From: Nocardioides dongkuii | Lineage (GTDB): Bacteria > Actinomycetota > Actinomycetes > Propionibacteriales > Nocardioidaceae | Reading direction: 5' to 3' | Assembly: GCF_014127485.1 (NCBI RefSeq) | Contig: NZ_CP059903.1 | Span: 1,426,001-1,490,000, forward strand | Length of the DNA stretch: 64,000 nt | Shown here: in pieces, positions 26,513 through 34,758 of the stretch | How positions within the stretch are numbered: the first letter of the stretch is position 1 | How the letters are laid out: each line of letters starts with the position of its first letter | Program-made: the position numbers and the translations under genes | Notes under the pieces: model-generated | The model's database searches: none | The model's input: only the letters and a program-made list of their open reading frames with translations | What the model was told of the DNA's origin: nothing

Positions 26513-27327
26513 GACTCGCCCCGCACCACCGCGAGGACCTTCTCGTCGATCCAGGACAGGTCGTCGGCGACCCGCATCTCGTAGTTCTCGGTGCCGACCC
26601 ACGCGGCGAAGTCGCGGTGGCCCTGCGCCTCGGCGTACGCCGCCAGCTCGGCCTCGAGCTCGGTGGTGACCGGCACCTTCTCCTCCTCGGTGGAGGCGGT
26701 GAGGTAGAGGTCGTTGAGGTCGAGCAGGCGGGCCAGCTCGGTCACCGGAGCGGCGTGGTCGTCGACCCGCAGGTCGACGGCGACGTCGTCGCGCCCGCCG
26801 TACCCGGCACCGTCGCGGACCACGAGCAGCGCGGCCGACTGACGGCCCCGCTTGTCGCCGCCCGCCTCGTCGCCGGCGGCCAGCGCCGCGAGCAGCCGGT
26901 GGGCCAGCGGGAGGTCGGGGGCGGAGGCCTCGAAGGCGTCGCGCATCGCGAGCACCACCTCCTCGCCGGTGAGCACGTTGCCCTGGACGGCGTACCCGTC
27001 GCCGGTGAGGCCGCCCGCCCAGTCCAGGCACGCGGACCCGGTGTGGGTGACCGCGCCGCCGTCGACGTCGACCAGGCCGACCTGGCGGTGGTCGCGCCCG
27101 TCGTCCTCCTCGAGCAGCCGCTGCAGCGCGACGGGGGCGGTGGCGCCCTCGTCGAGGTGGGAGAGCGCGAGGCCCTTGTAGGCCACGTTGGCGTCGGCCT
27201 GGGTGGCGATCGCGCCCACCTGGGCGACCGCGGCCGGCACGGCGGACCCGACCGCGAGGAACTTCGAGGCGACCGCCACCCCCCAGGACTCTCCGTCGGC
27301 GGACCGGGCCACGATCGAGAACGTCAT
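26509..27327 (-). CDS. DUF1028 family protein (predicted Ntn-hydrolase fold)
   Basis: A 272-residue protein beginning MTFSIVARSADGESWGVAVASKF, with ATQADANVAYKG and GYAVQGNVLTGEEVV, hallmarks of DUF1028. The family resembles Ntn hydrolases and is often annotated as a putative peptidoglycan-binding or amidase-like protein; activity is unproved. The C-terminal 80 residues form an added domain with NDLYLTASTEEEKVPV. TACGCT is 6 nt before the ATG. Coupling to glpK by a 4-bp overlap is unusual. Confidence 0.85.
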   Translation of the reverse strand: MTFSIVARSADGESWGVAVASKFLAVGSAVPAAVAQVGAIATQADANVAYKGLALSHLDEGATAPVALQRLLEEDDGRDHRQVGLVDVDGGAVTHTGSACLDWAGGLTGDGYAVQGNVLTGEEVVLAMRDAFEASAPDLPLAHRLLAALAAGDEAGGDKRGRQSAALLVVRDGAGYGGRDDVAVDLRVDDHAAPVTELARLLDLNDLYLTASTEEEKVPVTTELEAELAAYAEAQGHRDFAAWVGTENYEMRVADDLSWIDEKVLAVVRGES

Positions 27328-27442
27328 GGCCGCAGCGTAGTCAGGAGGGTCGGCGTCTTCCGGTAGCCGCCGGGAGGCTGCGCCACTAGGGTCCCTGTGA
27401 ACGATCCAACGAGGGGTCGGCCCGTTCTGCAGAGGAGTGTCG

Positions 27443-28471
27443 ATGCGCGTCGGAGTGCTCACGGGGGGCGGGGACTGCCCCGGCCTGAACGCCGTCATCC
27501 GGGCGGTGGTCCGCAAGGGCGTGCAGCAGCACGGCTTCGACTTCGTCGGCTACCGCGACGGTTGGAAGGGCCCGCTCGAGGGCCTCACCATGCCGCTCGG
27601 CGTCGAGGAGTGCCGCGGCATCCTGCCCCGCGGCGGCACGATCCTGGGCTCCTCGCGGACGAACCCGTTCAAGATCGACGGCGGCGTGGAGCGGATCCGG
27701 GAGAACCTCGCCGCGGACGGCGTCGACGCCCTGGTCGCGATCGGCGGCGAGGACACGCTCGGCGTGGCCACCAAGCTCGCCGACCTCGGCGTCTCGGTGG
27801 TCGGCGTCCCCAAGACGATCGACAACGACCTCAGCGGCACCGACTTCACCTTCGGCTTCGACACCGCGGTCAACGTCGCCACCGAGGCGATCGACCGGCT
27901 GCACACCACCGCCGAGTCGCACCACCGCGTCCTGGTCGTCGAGGTGATGGGCCGGCACGCCGGCTGGATCGCCCTGCACGCCGGCATCGCGGGCGGCGCG
28001 AGCGCCGTCCTGATCCCCGAGCAGCCCTTCGACATCGAGGCGATCTGCGCCCACGTCGAGACCCGGTTCGAGACCCACTACGCGCCGATCATCGTGGTCT
28101 CCGAGGGTGCGGTCCCGATCGAGGGCGGCGACATGACGCTCGCCTCGGGCGAGGTCGACGCGTTCGGCCACGTCCGGCTCGGCGGCATCGGCGACCGGCT
28201 CGCGAGCGAGATCGAGCACCGCACCGGCAAGGAGGCGCGCGCCGTCGTCCTCGGCCACGTGCAGCGCGGCGGCACCCCCACGGCGTTCGACCGCTGGCTG
28301 GCGACCCGCTTCGGCCTGCAGGCGATCGACGCGGTCGCCGACGGCGACTTCGGCACCATGATGGCCCTCCAGGGCACCAGGATCGTCCGGCTCCCGCTCA
28401 TCGAGGGCACCGGCGAGCTCAAGCTGGTCAGCCCCGAGGAGTACGCCGAGGCCGAGGTCTTCTTCGGCTGA
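27443..28471 (+). CDS. 6-phosphofructokinase, probably PPi-dependent
   Basis: A 342-residue PfkA-type kinase acting on fructose 6-phosphate in glycolysis. GGGDCPGLN is at 8-16, GGEDT at 101-105 and PKTIDND at 123-129. ATP enzymes have Gly104 and Gly124 at these places, whereas PPi-dependent enzymes have Asp104 and Lys124; here both are of the PPi type. The later MGRHAGW and HVQRGG motifs are intact. ATG at 27443 is chosen over GTG at 27437 because the Shine-Dalgarno GAGGAG overlaps the GTG. TAGGGT at 27387-27392 may be its -10 box. Confidence 0.92.
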   Translation: MRVGVLTGGGDCPGLNAVIRAVVRKGVQQHGFDFVGYRDGWKGPLEGLTMPLGVEECRGILPRGGTILGSSRTNPFKIDGGVERIRENLAADGVDALVAIGGEDTLGVATKLADLGVSVVGVPKTIDNDLSGTDFTFGFDTAVNVATEAIDRLHTTAESHHRVLVVEVMGRHAGWIALHAGIAGGASAVLIPEQPFDIEAICAHVETRFETHYAPIIVVSEGAVPIEGGDMTLASGEVDAFGHVRLGGIGDRLASEIEHRTGKEARAVVLGHVQRGGTPTAFDRWLATRFGLQAIDAVADGDFGTMMALQGTRIVRLPLIEGTGELKLVSPEEYAEAEVFFG

Positions 28472-28491
28472 CCCCGCCCGTGGAACCTGCA

Positions 28492-28566
28492 CGCCGAGTC
28501 GGCGTGAATGTCCGGGTTCCCCACAGGCGAGCTGTGGAGAACCCGAACATTCACGCCGACTCGGCG
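28492..28566. repeat. 35-bp inverted repeat with 5-nt loop between convergent genes
   Basis: Arms 28492-28526 and 28532-28566 are reverse complements at 33 of 35 positions, around a GCGAG loop. Each outer end holds CGCCGAGTCGGCG or its complement, itself a quasi-palindrome. The two mismatches are A-C as + strand RNA but G-U as - strand RNA, so the minus transcript is fully paired. The right arm encodes the last residues (AESA) and the TGA of the EEP gene. It may act as a bidirectional terminator and belongs to the same repeat family as 38481-38549. Confidence 0.9.
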
Positions 28567-29333
28567 GGGGTGGCGAGGTCGAGGTCGACGACCAGGGCGC
28601 GGTGGTCGGAGAGCGGGAGCCGGCGGGCCTCGGCGTGCGCGACCTCGAGCGGGCCGTCGGCCAGCACGTGGTCGAGCTGGAGGCAGGGCCGCTGCGCCGG
28701 GAACGTCGGCGCCGTGACCAGCGACCGCATGCCGGTGATCGACCGCGCCCGGTCCGGCCCCATGTTGAGGTCGCCGACCAGCACGAGCGGTCGCGCGGCG
28801 GCGGTGAGGGCGCCGGTCAGCGCCCGCAGCTGACGCCTGTTCCACCACGGTACGAACGACAGGTGGGTGTTCGCCACCGTCAGCGGGCCGCCCGGTCCCT
28901 CGACGTGCGCGGCCACCCCCACCCGGGGCTCGTCGCCGACCATCGTCGGGACCCGGCTGCCCCTGAACCACATCGGCACCCGGGTGCGCAGGGCCGGCAG
29001 CCGGACGATCTCCCAGGACGTGACCGGGTGCCGGCTCAGCAGCGCGATGCCGTACGCCGCGGCGTCGGGCTGCTCCTCGCCGGTCGCCGCGACCCAGGTC
29101 GCGCCCGGGCTGCCGTTCAGCGCCGCCACGAACCGGTGGTCGGCCGCACCCATCGCCTCCGCGGCGGCGGCGGTGAGGTCGGCGTGCTGCGAGCGCGGCT
29201 GGTTGCGGTCCACCTCCTGCAGCGCCAGGACGTCGGCGTCCAGGGAGGCGATCGCGTCCTGGAAGGCCGACAGGTCGACCTGGTCGTCGTCGGGGGAGCG
29301 TCCGTTGAGGATGTTGAAGGTGACGAGGCGCAT
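28551..29333 (-). CDS. endonuclease/exonuclease/phosphatase family protein
   Basis: A 260-residue EEP-fold protein. MRLVTFNILNGRS, VLALQEVDRNQ with the metal-binding Glu, ANTHLSFVP, VLVGDLNMGPD and the terminal LSDHRALVVDL with catalytic Asp-His are all present, so a metal-dependent phosphodiesterase or nuclease is expected. There is no signal peptide, so it acts in the cytoplasm. Substrate is unknown. Its last codons and stop lie inside the inverted repeat. Confidence 0.87.
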   Translation of the reverse strand: MRLVTFNILNGRSPDDDQVDLSAFQDAIASLDADVLALQEVDRNQPRSQHADLTAAAAEAMGAADHRFVAALNGSPGATWVAATGEEQPDAAAYGIALLSRHPVTSWEIVRLPALRTRVPMWFRGSRVPTMVGDEPRVGVAAHVEGPGGPLTVANTHLSFVPWWNRRQLRALTGALTAAARPLVLVGDLNMGPDRARSITGMRSLVTAPTFPAQRPCLQLDHVLADGPLEVAHAEARRLPLSDHRALVVDLDLATPAESA

Positions 29334-29398
29334 TGCGGCAGGGGTACCCCCGCCGGCCGTCCCGGCATGCGGCCCGCACCCGGGGGGTACACCGCGGC

Positions 29399-29998
29399 GT
29401 GACCGACCCCGCTGCTGACCCCGTCGCCGACGTGCGCCGTGAGCTCCGCGAGGCGCTGAAGCTGGTCGCCGTGACCCTCAAGGAGGGCGGCGTCCCGTTC
29501 GCGCTCGCCGGCGGCTACGCGCTGTGGGCCCGCGGCGGCCCGGAGCCCGACCACGACGTCGACTTCGTCGTCGCCGAGGACGACGCCGCGCGGGCCGCCG
29601 AGCTGCTGGCCGAGCGCGACCTCGAGGTCGTCCAGCCGCCGGAGGACTGGCTGTTCAAGGTGTACGTCGGCCGCTCGATGGTCGACGTCCTGTTCCGCGT
29701 CAACGGGCGCACCGTCGAGCGGGGCGCGCTGGCGGAGGTCGACGAGGTCGAGGTCGAGTCGGTCCGGATGCCGGTGCTCTCCGCGACCGCGCTGATGGGC
29801 CACAAGCTCAACGCGCTCGAGGAGCACGCCTGCGACTTCGGCACGGTGCTGCCGGTGGCCCGCGCGGTGCGCGAGCAGGTCGACTGGGACGAGGTCCGGC
29901 GGGAGACTGAAGGCAACGACTTCGCGGTCGCGTTCGTGGTGCTGCTCGAGCGACTCGGCGTCATCGAGCCCGCCGCAACGTTTCCTGCTAACGACTGA
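29399..29998 (+). CDS. nucleotidyltransferase-fold protein
   Basis: A 199-residue protein with FALAGGYALWARGGPEPDHDVDFVV, the GG-(x)n-DxD signature of polymerase-beta-type nucleotidyltransferases, near residues 35-60. Such stand-alone proteins include toxin-like and antibiotic-modifying enzymes as well as housekeeping ones. No obvious antitoxin gene is next to it. GTG at 29399 is preferred over an upstream start in the arginine-rich region. The permease gene follows 15 bp downstream. Confidence 0.8.
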   Translation: MTDPAADPVADVRRELREALKLVAVTLKEGGVPFALAGGYALWARGGPEPDHDVDFVVAEDDAARAAELLAERDLEVVQPPEDWLFKVYVGRSMVDVLFRVNGRTVERGALAEVDEVEVESVRMPVLSATALMGHKLNALEEHACDFGTVLPVARAVREQVDWDEVRRETEGNDFAVAFVVLLERLGVIEPAATFPAND

Positions 29999-30013
29999 GG
30001 GGACCCTGATCAC

Positions 30014-31474
30014 ATGAGCACCAGCAGCGGCGCGGAGACCGTCGGCGAGCAGGACTCCGAGCCCGAGCTGAAGCGGGTGATGGGGCCCAAGCTGCTCCTG
30101 CTGTTCATCGTCGGCGACATCCTCGGCGCCGGCATCTACGCCGTGACCGGCGAGATGGCCCTGGAGGTCGGCGGCATCGTCTGGGTGCCGTTCCTCGTCG
30201 CGTTCGCGGTCGCCACCCTGACCGCGATGTCCTACCTCGAGCTGGTCACCAAGTTCCCCGAGGCGGCGGGCGCCGCGCTCTACACGCACAAGGCGTTCGG
30301 CATCCACTTCGTCACGTTCCTCGTGGCCTTCGCGGTGATCTGCTCGGGCATCACCAGCGCGTCCACGGCGTCGAACCTGCTCGCCACCAACCTGCTGGCG
30401 GGGCTCGACTCCGCCGGGATCGACGGCATCCCGAGCGAGAGCAACACCGCGATCACGGTGGTGGCGATGGGGTTCATGGTCGTGCTCGCGGGCATCAACC
30501 TCCGCGGCGTCGGCGAGAGCGTGAAGTTCAACGTCATCCTGACCCTCATCGAGATCAGCGCCCTGGTGATCGTGATCGTCATCGGCCTCGTCGTGGTCGG
30601 TCGCGGGGACGGCGACCTCGGCCGGATGGTGGTCTTCGAGTCCGGCTCGGAGCGCGGCCTCTTCCTCGCGGTCACCGTCGCGACGGCGATCGCGTTCTTC
30701 GCGATGGTCGGCTTCGAGGACTCGGTCAACATGGTCGAGGAGGTCAAGGACCCCGAGCGGACCTTCCCGCGGATCATGCTCACCGGCCTCGGCATCGCCG
30801 TGGTCTTCTACGTCCTGGTCTCGATCTCCGTCGTCGCCGTCATCCCCGAGGGCGAGATCGAGACGGTCGTGGCCGAGGAGGGCCGGGTCCTGCTCAACGT
30901 CGTCACCACCGGCGCGCCGGGCCTGCCGATCGACAAGATCTTCCCGTTCCTCACCGTCGTCGCCGTGGCCAACACCGCGCTCATCAACATGCTGATGGCC
31001 AGCCGCCTGCTCTACGGCCTGGCCCGCCAGGACGTGCTGCCGCGCTCGCTCGGCAAGGTCCTCCCCATCCGTCGTACGCCGTGGGTCGGGATCCTGTTCT
31101 CCACCGTGCTCGCGCTCGGCCTGATCATCGCGGTCACCTTCCTCGCCGACACCTCCGTGATCGCGGCGCTCTCCGGCACCACCGCCCTGCTGCTGCTCTG
31201 CGTCTTCGCGGTCGTGAACATCGCGTGCGTGGTGCTGCGCCGGGTTCCCGACGGCCGGTTCACGGCGCCGACCTGGACGCCGTACGTCGGGGCGCTCGCC
31301 TGCCTGGCGCTGGTCGGGCCCTGGGCGCGCGACCGCGAGGACTGGGTCCAGTACCGCGTCGCGCTCGGCCTGCTCGTCGTCGGCCTGGTGCTGTGGGTCT
31401 TCACCTGGCTGACCAACCGCGGCATCCGGGCGAAGAAGACCGGCTTCCGCGACATCGAGCACCTCGAGGACTGA
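30014..31474 (+). CDS. APC family amino acid permease
   Basis: A 486-residue transporter with about 12-13 hydrophobic helices. The first helix contains GDILGAGIYAVTGEMA, the unwound substrate-binding loop of APC carriers. FFAMVGFEDSVNMVEEVKDPERTFPR near residue 235 is the conserved loop before helix 7. Amino-acid or polyamine specificity cannot be told. GAGGGGA lies 10 nt before the ATG. It may share a transcript with the nucleotidyltransferase gene. Confidence 0.88.
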   Translation: MSTSSGAETVGEQDSEPELKRVMGPKLLLLFIVGDILGAGIYAVTGEMALEVGGIVWVPFLVAFAVATLTAMSYLELVTKFPEAAGAALYTHKAFGIHFVTFLVAFAVICSGITSASTASNLLATNLLAGLDSAGIDGIPSESNTAITVVAMGFMVVLAGINLRGVGESVKFNVILTLIEISALVIVIVIGLVVVGRGDGDLGRMVVFESGSERGLFLAVTVATAIAFFAMVGFEDSVNMVEEVKDPERTFPRIMLTGLGIAVVFYVLVSISVVAVIPEGEIETVVAEEGRVLLNVVTTGAPGLPIDKIFPFLTVVAVANTALINMLMASRLLYGLARQDVLPRSLGKVLPIRRTPWVGILFSTVLALGLIIAVTFLADTSVIAALSGTTALLLLCVFAVVNIACVVLRRVPDGRFTAPTWTPYVGALACLALVGPWARDREDWVQYRVALGLLVVGLVLWVFTWLTNRGIRAKKTGFRDIEHLED

Positions 31475-31496
31475 CCGGCCGGGACCCGCCGGCCGG
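31475..31496 (+). terminator. GC hairpin after permease gene
   Basis: CCGGCCGG at 31475-31482 and again at 31489-31496 form an 8-bp stem with a 6-nt GACCCG loop directly after the permease stop codon. No T tract follows, as is common for hairpins at actinobacterial gene ends. Confidence 0.55.
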
Positions 31497-31557
31497 GGCA
31501 GTCTCACGCCCCTCCGCCGAATCGGGGCCGTGCGGCGTCCCGCCGTACCCTGGAGGG

Positions 31558-32895
31558 GTGAGCAGCATCCCCGACCTCGCGAGCCTGCACGCCCTCGGCG
31601 CGGCCCAGCAGCCGACCTACCCCGACCGTGGCGCGGTCGACGCCGCCGTCGCGCGGCTGCGCACGATGCCGCCGCTCGTCTTCGCCGGCGAGTGCGACGA
31701 GCTCAAGGACAAGCTCGCCGCGGTCTCCCGCGGCGAGGCGTTCCTGCTCCAGGGCGGCGACTGCGCCGAGACCTTCGCCGGGGTGACCGCCGACAACGTC
31801 CGCAACAAGCTCCGCGTGCTGCTGCAGATGGCGGTCGTGCTGACCTACGCCGCCTCGGTCCCGGTCGTGAAGCTCGGCCGGATCGCCGGCCAGTACGCCA
31901 AGCCGCGCTCCAGCGACATGGAGACCCGCAACGGGCTCACGCTGCCGGCCTACCGCGGCGACGCCGTGAACGGCTTCGAGTTCAGCCCCGAGTCCCGCGT
32001 GCCCGACCCGCAGCGGCTGGTCGACGTCTACCACTCCTCGGCGGCCACGCTGAACCTCGTGCGCGCCTTCGTCACCGGCGGGTACGCCGACCTGCGCCAG
32101 GTGCACACCTGGAACACCGACTTCGTCCGCGAGTCGCCCGTCGGCCAGCAGTACGAGCAGCTGGCCAACGAGATCGAGCGCGCGCTGACCTTCATGCAGG
32201 CCATCGGTGCCGACCCCGACGAGTTCCACCGCGTCGACTTCCACTCCAGCCACGAGGCGCTGGTGATGGAGTACGAGCACGCGATGACCCGCATCGACTC
32301 GCGCACCCAGCTGCCCTACGACGTGTCCGGCCACTTCCTGTGGATCGGCGAGCGCACCCGCCAGCTCGACGGCGCGCACGTCGAGCTGCTGCGCCACATC
32401 CGCAACCCGATCGGCGTCAAGCTCGGCCCCACGACCACGCCCGACGACGCGCTCGCGCTCGCCGCGCGGCTCAACCCCGACAACGAGCCCGGGCGACTGA
32501 CGTTCATCACCCGCTTCGGCGCCGGCAAGATCCGCGAGGGGCTGCCGCACCTCGTGGAGAAGGTCGCGGCGTCCGGCATCGATGTGGCCTGGGTCTGCGA
32601 CCCGATGCACGGCAACACTTTCGAGGCCAGCTCGGGCTACAAGACCCGGCGCTTCGACGACGTCATCGAGGAGGTCCAGGGCTTCTTCGACGTGCACCGC
32701 GCGCTCGGCACCTGGCCCGGCGGCGTGCACGTGGAGCTCACCGGCGACGACGTCACCGAGTGCGTCGGCGGCGGGGAGGACCTCGCCGAGGTCGACCTGG
32801 GCAACCGCTACGAGTCGGTCTGCGACCCCCGCCTCAACCGCGTGCAGTCGCTGGAGCTGTCCTTCCTCGTCGCGCAGATGCTGCGCAAGGCCTGA
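31558..32895 (+). CDS. aroG: class II 3-deoxy-7-phosphoheptulonate synthase
   Basis: A 445-residue DAHP synthase that joins PEP and erythrose 4-phosphate, the first shikimate-pathway step. Class II features are FLLQGGDCAETF near 63, GQYAKPRSSDMETRNG near 110, HFLWIGERTRQ near 260 and WVCDPMHGNTFEA near 346. Its place near pknL matches aroG (Rv2178c). GTG at 31558 has TACCCT 6 nt upstream and GGAGGG directly adjacent, so both leaderless and leadered starts are possible. Threonine aldolase follows 5 nt later. Confidence 0.95.
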   Translation: MSSIPDLASLHALGAAQQPTYPDRGAVDAAVARLRTMPPLVFAGECDELKDKLAAVSRGEAFLLQGGDCAETFAGVTADNVRNKLRVLLQMAVVLTYAASVPVVKLGRIAGQYAKPRSSDMETRNGLTLPAYRGDAVNGFEFSPESRVPDPQRLVDVYHSSAATLNLVRAFVTGGYADLRQVHTWNTDFVRESPVGQQYEQLANEIERALTFMQAIGADPDEFHRVDFHSSHEALVMEYEHAMTRIDSRTQLPYDVSGHFLWIGERTRQLDGAHVELLRHIRNPIGVKLGPTTTPDDALALAARLNPDNEPGRLTFITRFGAGKIREGLPHLVEKVAASGIDVAWVCDPMHGNTFEASSGYKTRRFDDVIEEVQGFFDVHRALGTWPGGVHVELTGDDVTECVGGGEDLAEVDLGNRYESVCDPRLNRVQSLELSFLVAQMLRKA

Positions 32896-32900
32896 CGGGC

Positions 32901-33893
32901 GTGATCGACCTCCGGTCCGACACGCTCACCCGGCCCACGGAGGCGATGCGCGCCGCGATGGCGCGCGCCGAGGTCGGCGACGACGTGTACGGCGAGGACC
33001 CGACCGTCCGCGCCCTCGAGGAGCGGGTCGCCGACCTGTTCGGCCACGAGGCGGCGCTGTTCACGCCCACCGGCTCGATGGCCAACGTGCTCGCCGTGCG
33101 GTCCCTGGTCGGTCCCGGCCAGGAGGTGCTCTGCGAGTCGCGCGCCCACATCGCGCGCGCCGAGCTGGGCGCGCACGCGGCGTACTCCGGCATCACGATG
33201 CGCACCTGGATCCACCCGCGCGGCCAGGTCGACCTGCCCGTCGTGCGCAGCCTGTTCGCTCCCGACATGGGCCCGTTCTTCGTGCCGACGGCGGCGATCT
33301 CGGTCGAGAACACCCACAACTTCGCCGGGGGAGCGGTGCTGCCGCTCGAGGACCTCCAGGACCTGCGCGAGTTCGCCACCGCCGCCGGTGCCGCCGTGCA
33401 CGTGGACGGCGCGCGGATCTGGAACGCCCACGTCGCCACCGGCACCCCGCTGCGCGAGTACGGCGCGCTCGCCGACGTCCTCGCCGTCTGCCTGTCCAAG
33501 GGTCTGGGCGCGCCGGTCGGGTCGCTGATGATCGGGACCGCCGACGCGATCGCGGAGGCCCGGGTCTGGCGCAAGCGGATGGGCGGCGGCATGCGCCAGG
33601 TCGGCATCCTCGCGGCCGCGGGCCTGCACGCGCTCGACCACCACGTCGAGCGGCTCGCCGAGGACCACGAGCACGCCCGGCTGCTGGCCGAGGCGTGCGG
33701 CGGCGACCCCGCCACCGTCGAGACGAACATCGTCGTGGTCGACCGCCCCGACGCCACCGAGTACGTCGCCCGCGCGCGGGAGGCCGGCGTGCTCGTGAGC
33801 ACGGTCGGGCCCACGGCGGTCCGGCTGGTCACCCACCTCGACGTGTCCCGCGACGACGCGGAGCGCGCCGCCGCGGTGCTCGCGGCTCTGTAG
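32901..33893 (+). CDS. low-specificity L-threonine aldolase family enzyme
   Basis: A 330-residue fold-type I PLP enzyme. It begins VIDLRSDTLTRPTEAM, has GDDVYGEDPT, ISVENTHNFAGG, VHVDGARIWNAHVATG and the PLP lysine in CLSKGLGAPVGS near residue 200, all hallmarks of threonine aldolases that split threonine or allo-threonine to glycine and acetaldehyde. Beta-eliminating lyase relatives share the fold. GTG at 32901 is fixed by the 5-nt gap after aroG, with which it is probably co-transcribed. Confidence 0.9.
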   Translation: MIDLRSDTLTRPTEAMRAAMARAEVGDDVYGEDPTVRALEERVADLFGHEAALFTPTGSMANVLAVRSLVGPGQEVLCESRAHIARAELGAHAAYSGITMRTWIHPRGQVDLPVVRSLFAPDMGPFFVPTAAISVENTHNFAGGAVLPLEDLQDLREFATAAGAAVHVDGARIWNAHVATGTPLREYGALADVLAVCLSKGLGAPVGSLMIGTADAIAEARVWRKRMGGGMRQVGILAAAGLHALDHHVERLAEDHEHARLLAEACGGDPATVETNIVVVDRPDATEYVARAREAGVLVSTVGPTAVRLVTHLDVSRDDAERAAAVLAAL

Positions 33894-33946
33894 CTCCTCG
33901 CGCCGGAGCCCTCATACGGAGGGGGGTACGTGCCGATGACCCCGGC

Positions 33947-34684
33947 ATGACCGCCGCGCACTCCCTCGAGCATGCCGCCGACCGGTCCCGTCGCGCGCCC
34001 GCCAACCGGCCGACGGCCCTCGTCGTCGAGGACGCCGAGGAGTTCGTCCGGATCTCGGCGCGGATCCTGGAGCGGGAGGGGTTCGAGGTGCACATCGCGA
34101 AGTCGGGGGAGCGGGCGATCGACATCGCCCGGGTGCACGACTACGACCTCCTGCTCCTCGACGTGGCGCTGCCCGGCATGGACGGCTTCGAGGTCGTCCG
34201 CCAGCTGCGGACCTTCAGCGACGCCTACGTGCTGATCGTGACCGCCCACGACACCGAGGTCGAGAAGGTGATCGGCTTCCGGCTCGGGGCCGACGACTAC
34301 GTCACCAAGCCGTACTCCCCGGCCGAGCTGGCCGCCCGGATCGGCGCCGTGCGCCGCCGTCCGCGCGCCCCGCGCGCCTCGGAGGTGCGGACCGCCTGCG
34401 GGATCGTCCTCGACGTCGCCGCCCGCGAGGTCAGCATCGGCGGCCACCCGCTGCCGCTGACCCGGATCGAGTTCGACCTGCTCCGGGCGCTGGCCGGCGC
34501 GCCCCGCCGGGTCTTCGCCCGCCGCGAGCTGCTCGAGGACGTCTGGGGCCACGCGCACGGCGACCTGCGGGTCGTCGACGTGCACATCGGCAACCTGCGC
34601 CGCAAGCTGCGCAAGGCCCCCGGCGCGCCCGACCCGATCGTCACCGTCCGGGGCATCGGCTACCGCCTCGAGTCCGGCGACTAG
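33947..34684 (+). CDS. OmpR/PhoB-type response regulator
   Basis: A 245-residue regulator. Receiver residues 25-140: VVEDAEEF, phospho-acceptor Asp in LLLLDVALPGMDG, IVTAHD and the KPYSPAELAARI end. Residues 155-243 are a winged-helix DNA-binding domain with LTRIEFDLLRALAGAPRRVFARRELLEDVWG and VVDVHIGNLRRKL. The first 24 residues are an arginine-rich extension. It is followed by a hybrid kinase gene 74 bp downstream, its likely partner. Confidence 0.92.
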   Translation: MTAAHSLEHAADRSRRAPANRPTALVVEDAEEFVRISARILEREGFEVHIAKSGERAIDIARVHDYDLLLLDVALPGMDGFEVVRQLRTFSDAYVLIVTAHDTEVEKVIGFRLGADDYVTKPYSPAELAARIGAVRRRPRAPRASEVRTACGIVLDVAAREVSIGGHPLPLTRIEFDLLRALAGAPRRVFARRELLEDVWGHAHGDLRVVDVHIGNLRRKLRKAPGAPDPIVTVRGIGYRLESGD

Positions 34685-34758
34685 GCCCCACCCGGTCTTG
34701 CCGGAATCCACACGGTCCCTTGGGGCCGACTTGCGGCAGCCCTGCCACGGTGGAGGAC

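Noticed and set aside
29399..29998. Toxin-antitoxin pair based on the nucleotidyltransferase-fold protein
   Set aside because: No small partner gene is adjacent; the neighbours are an EEP protein and a permease.
34686..34726. GGCCCC and GGGGCC segments after the OmpR-type regulator as a terminator
   Set aside because: The stem is only 6-7 bp with a loop of about 29 nt, too weak to call.
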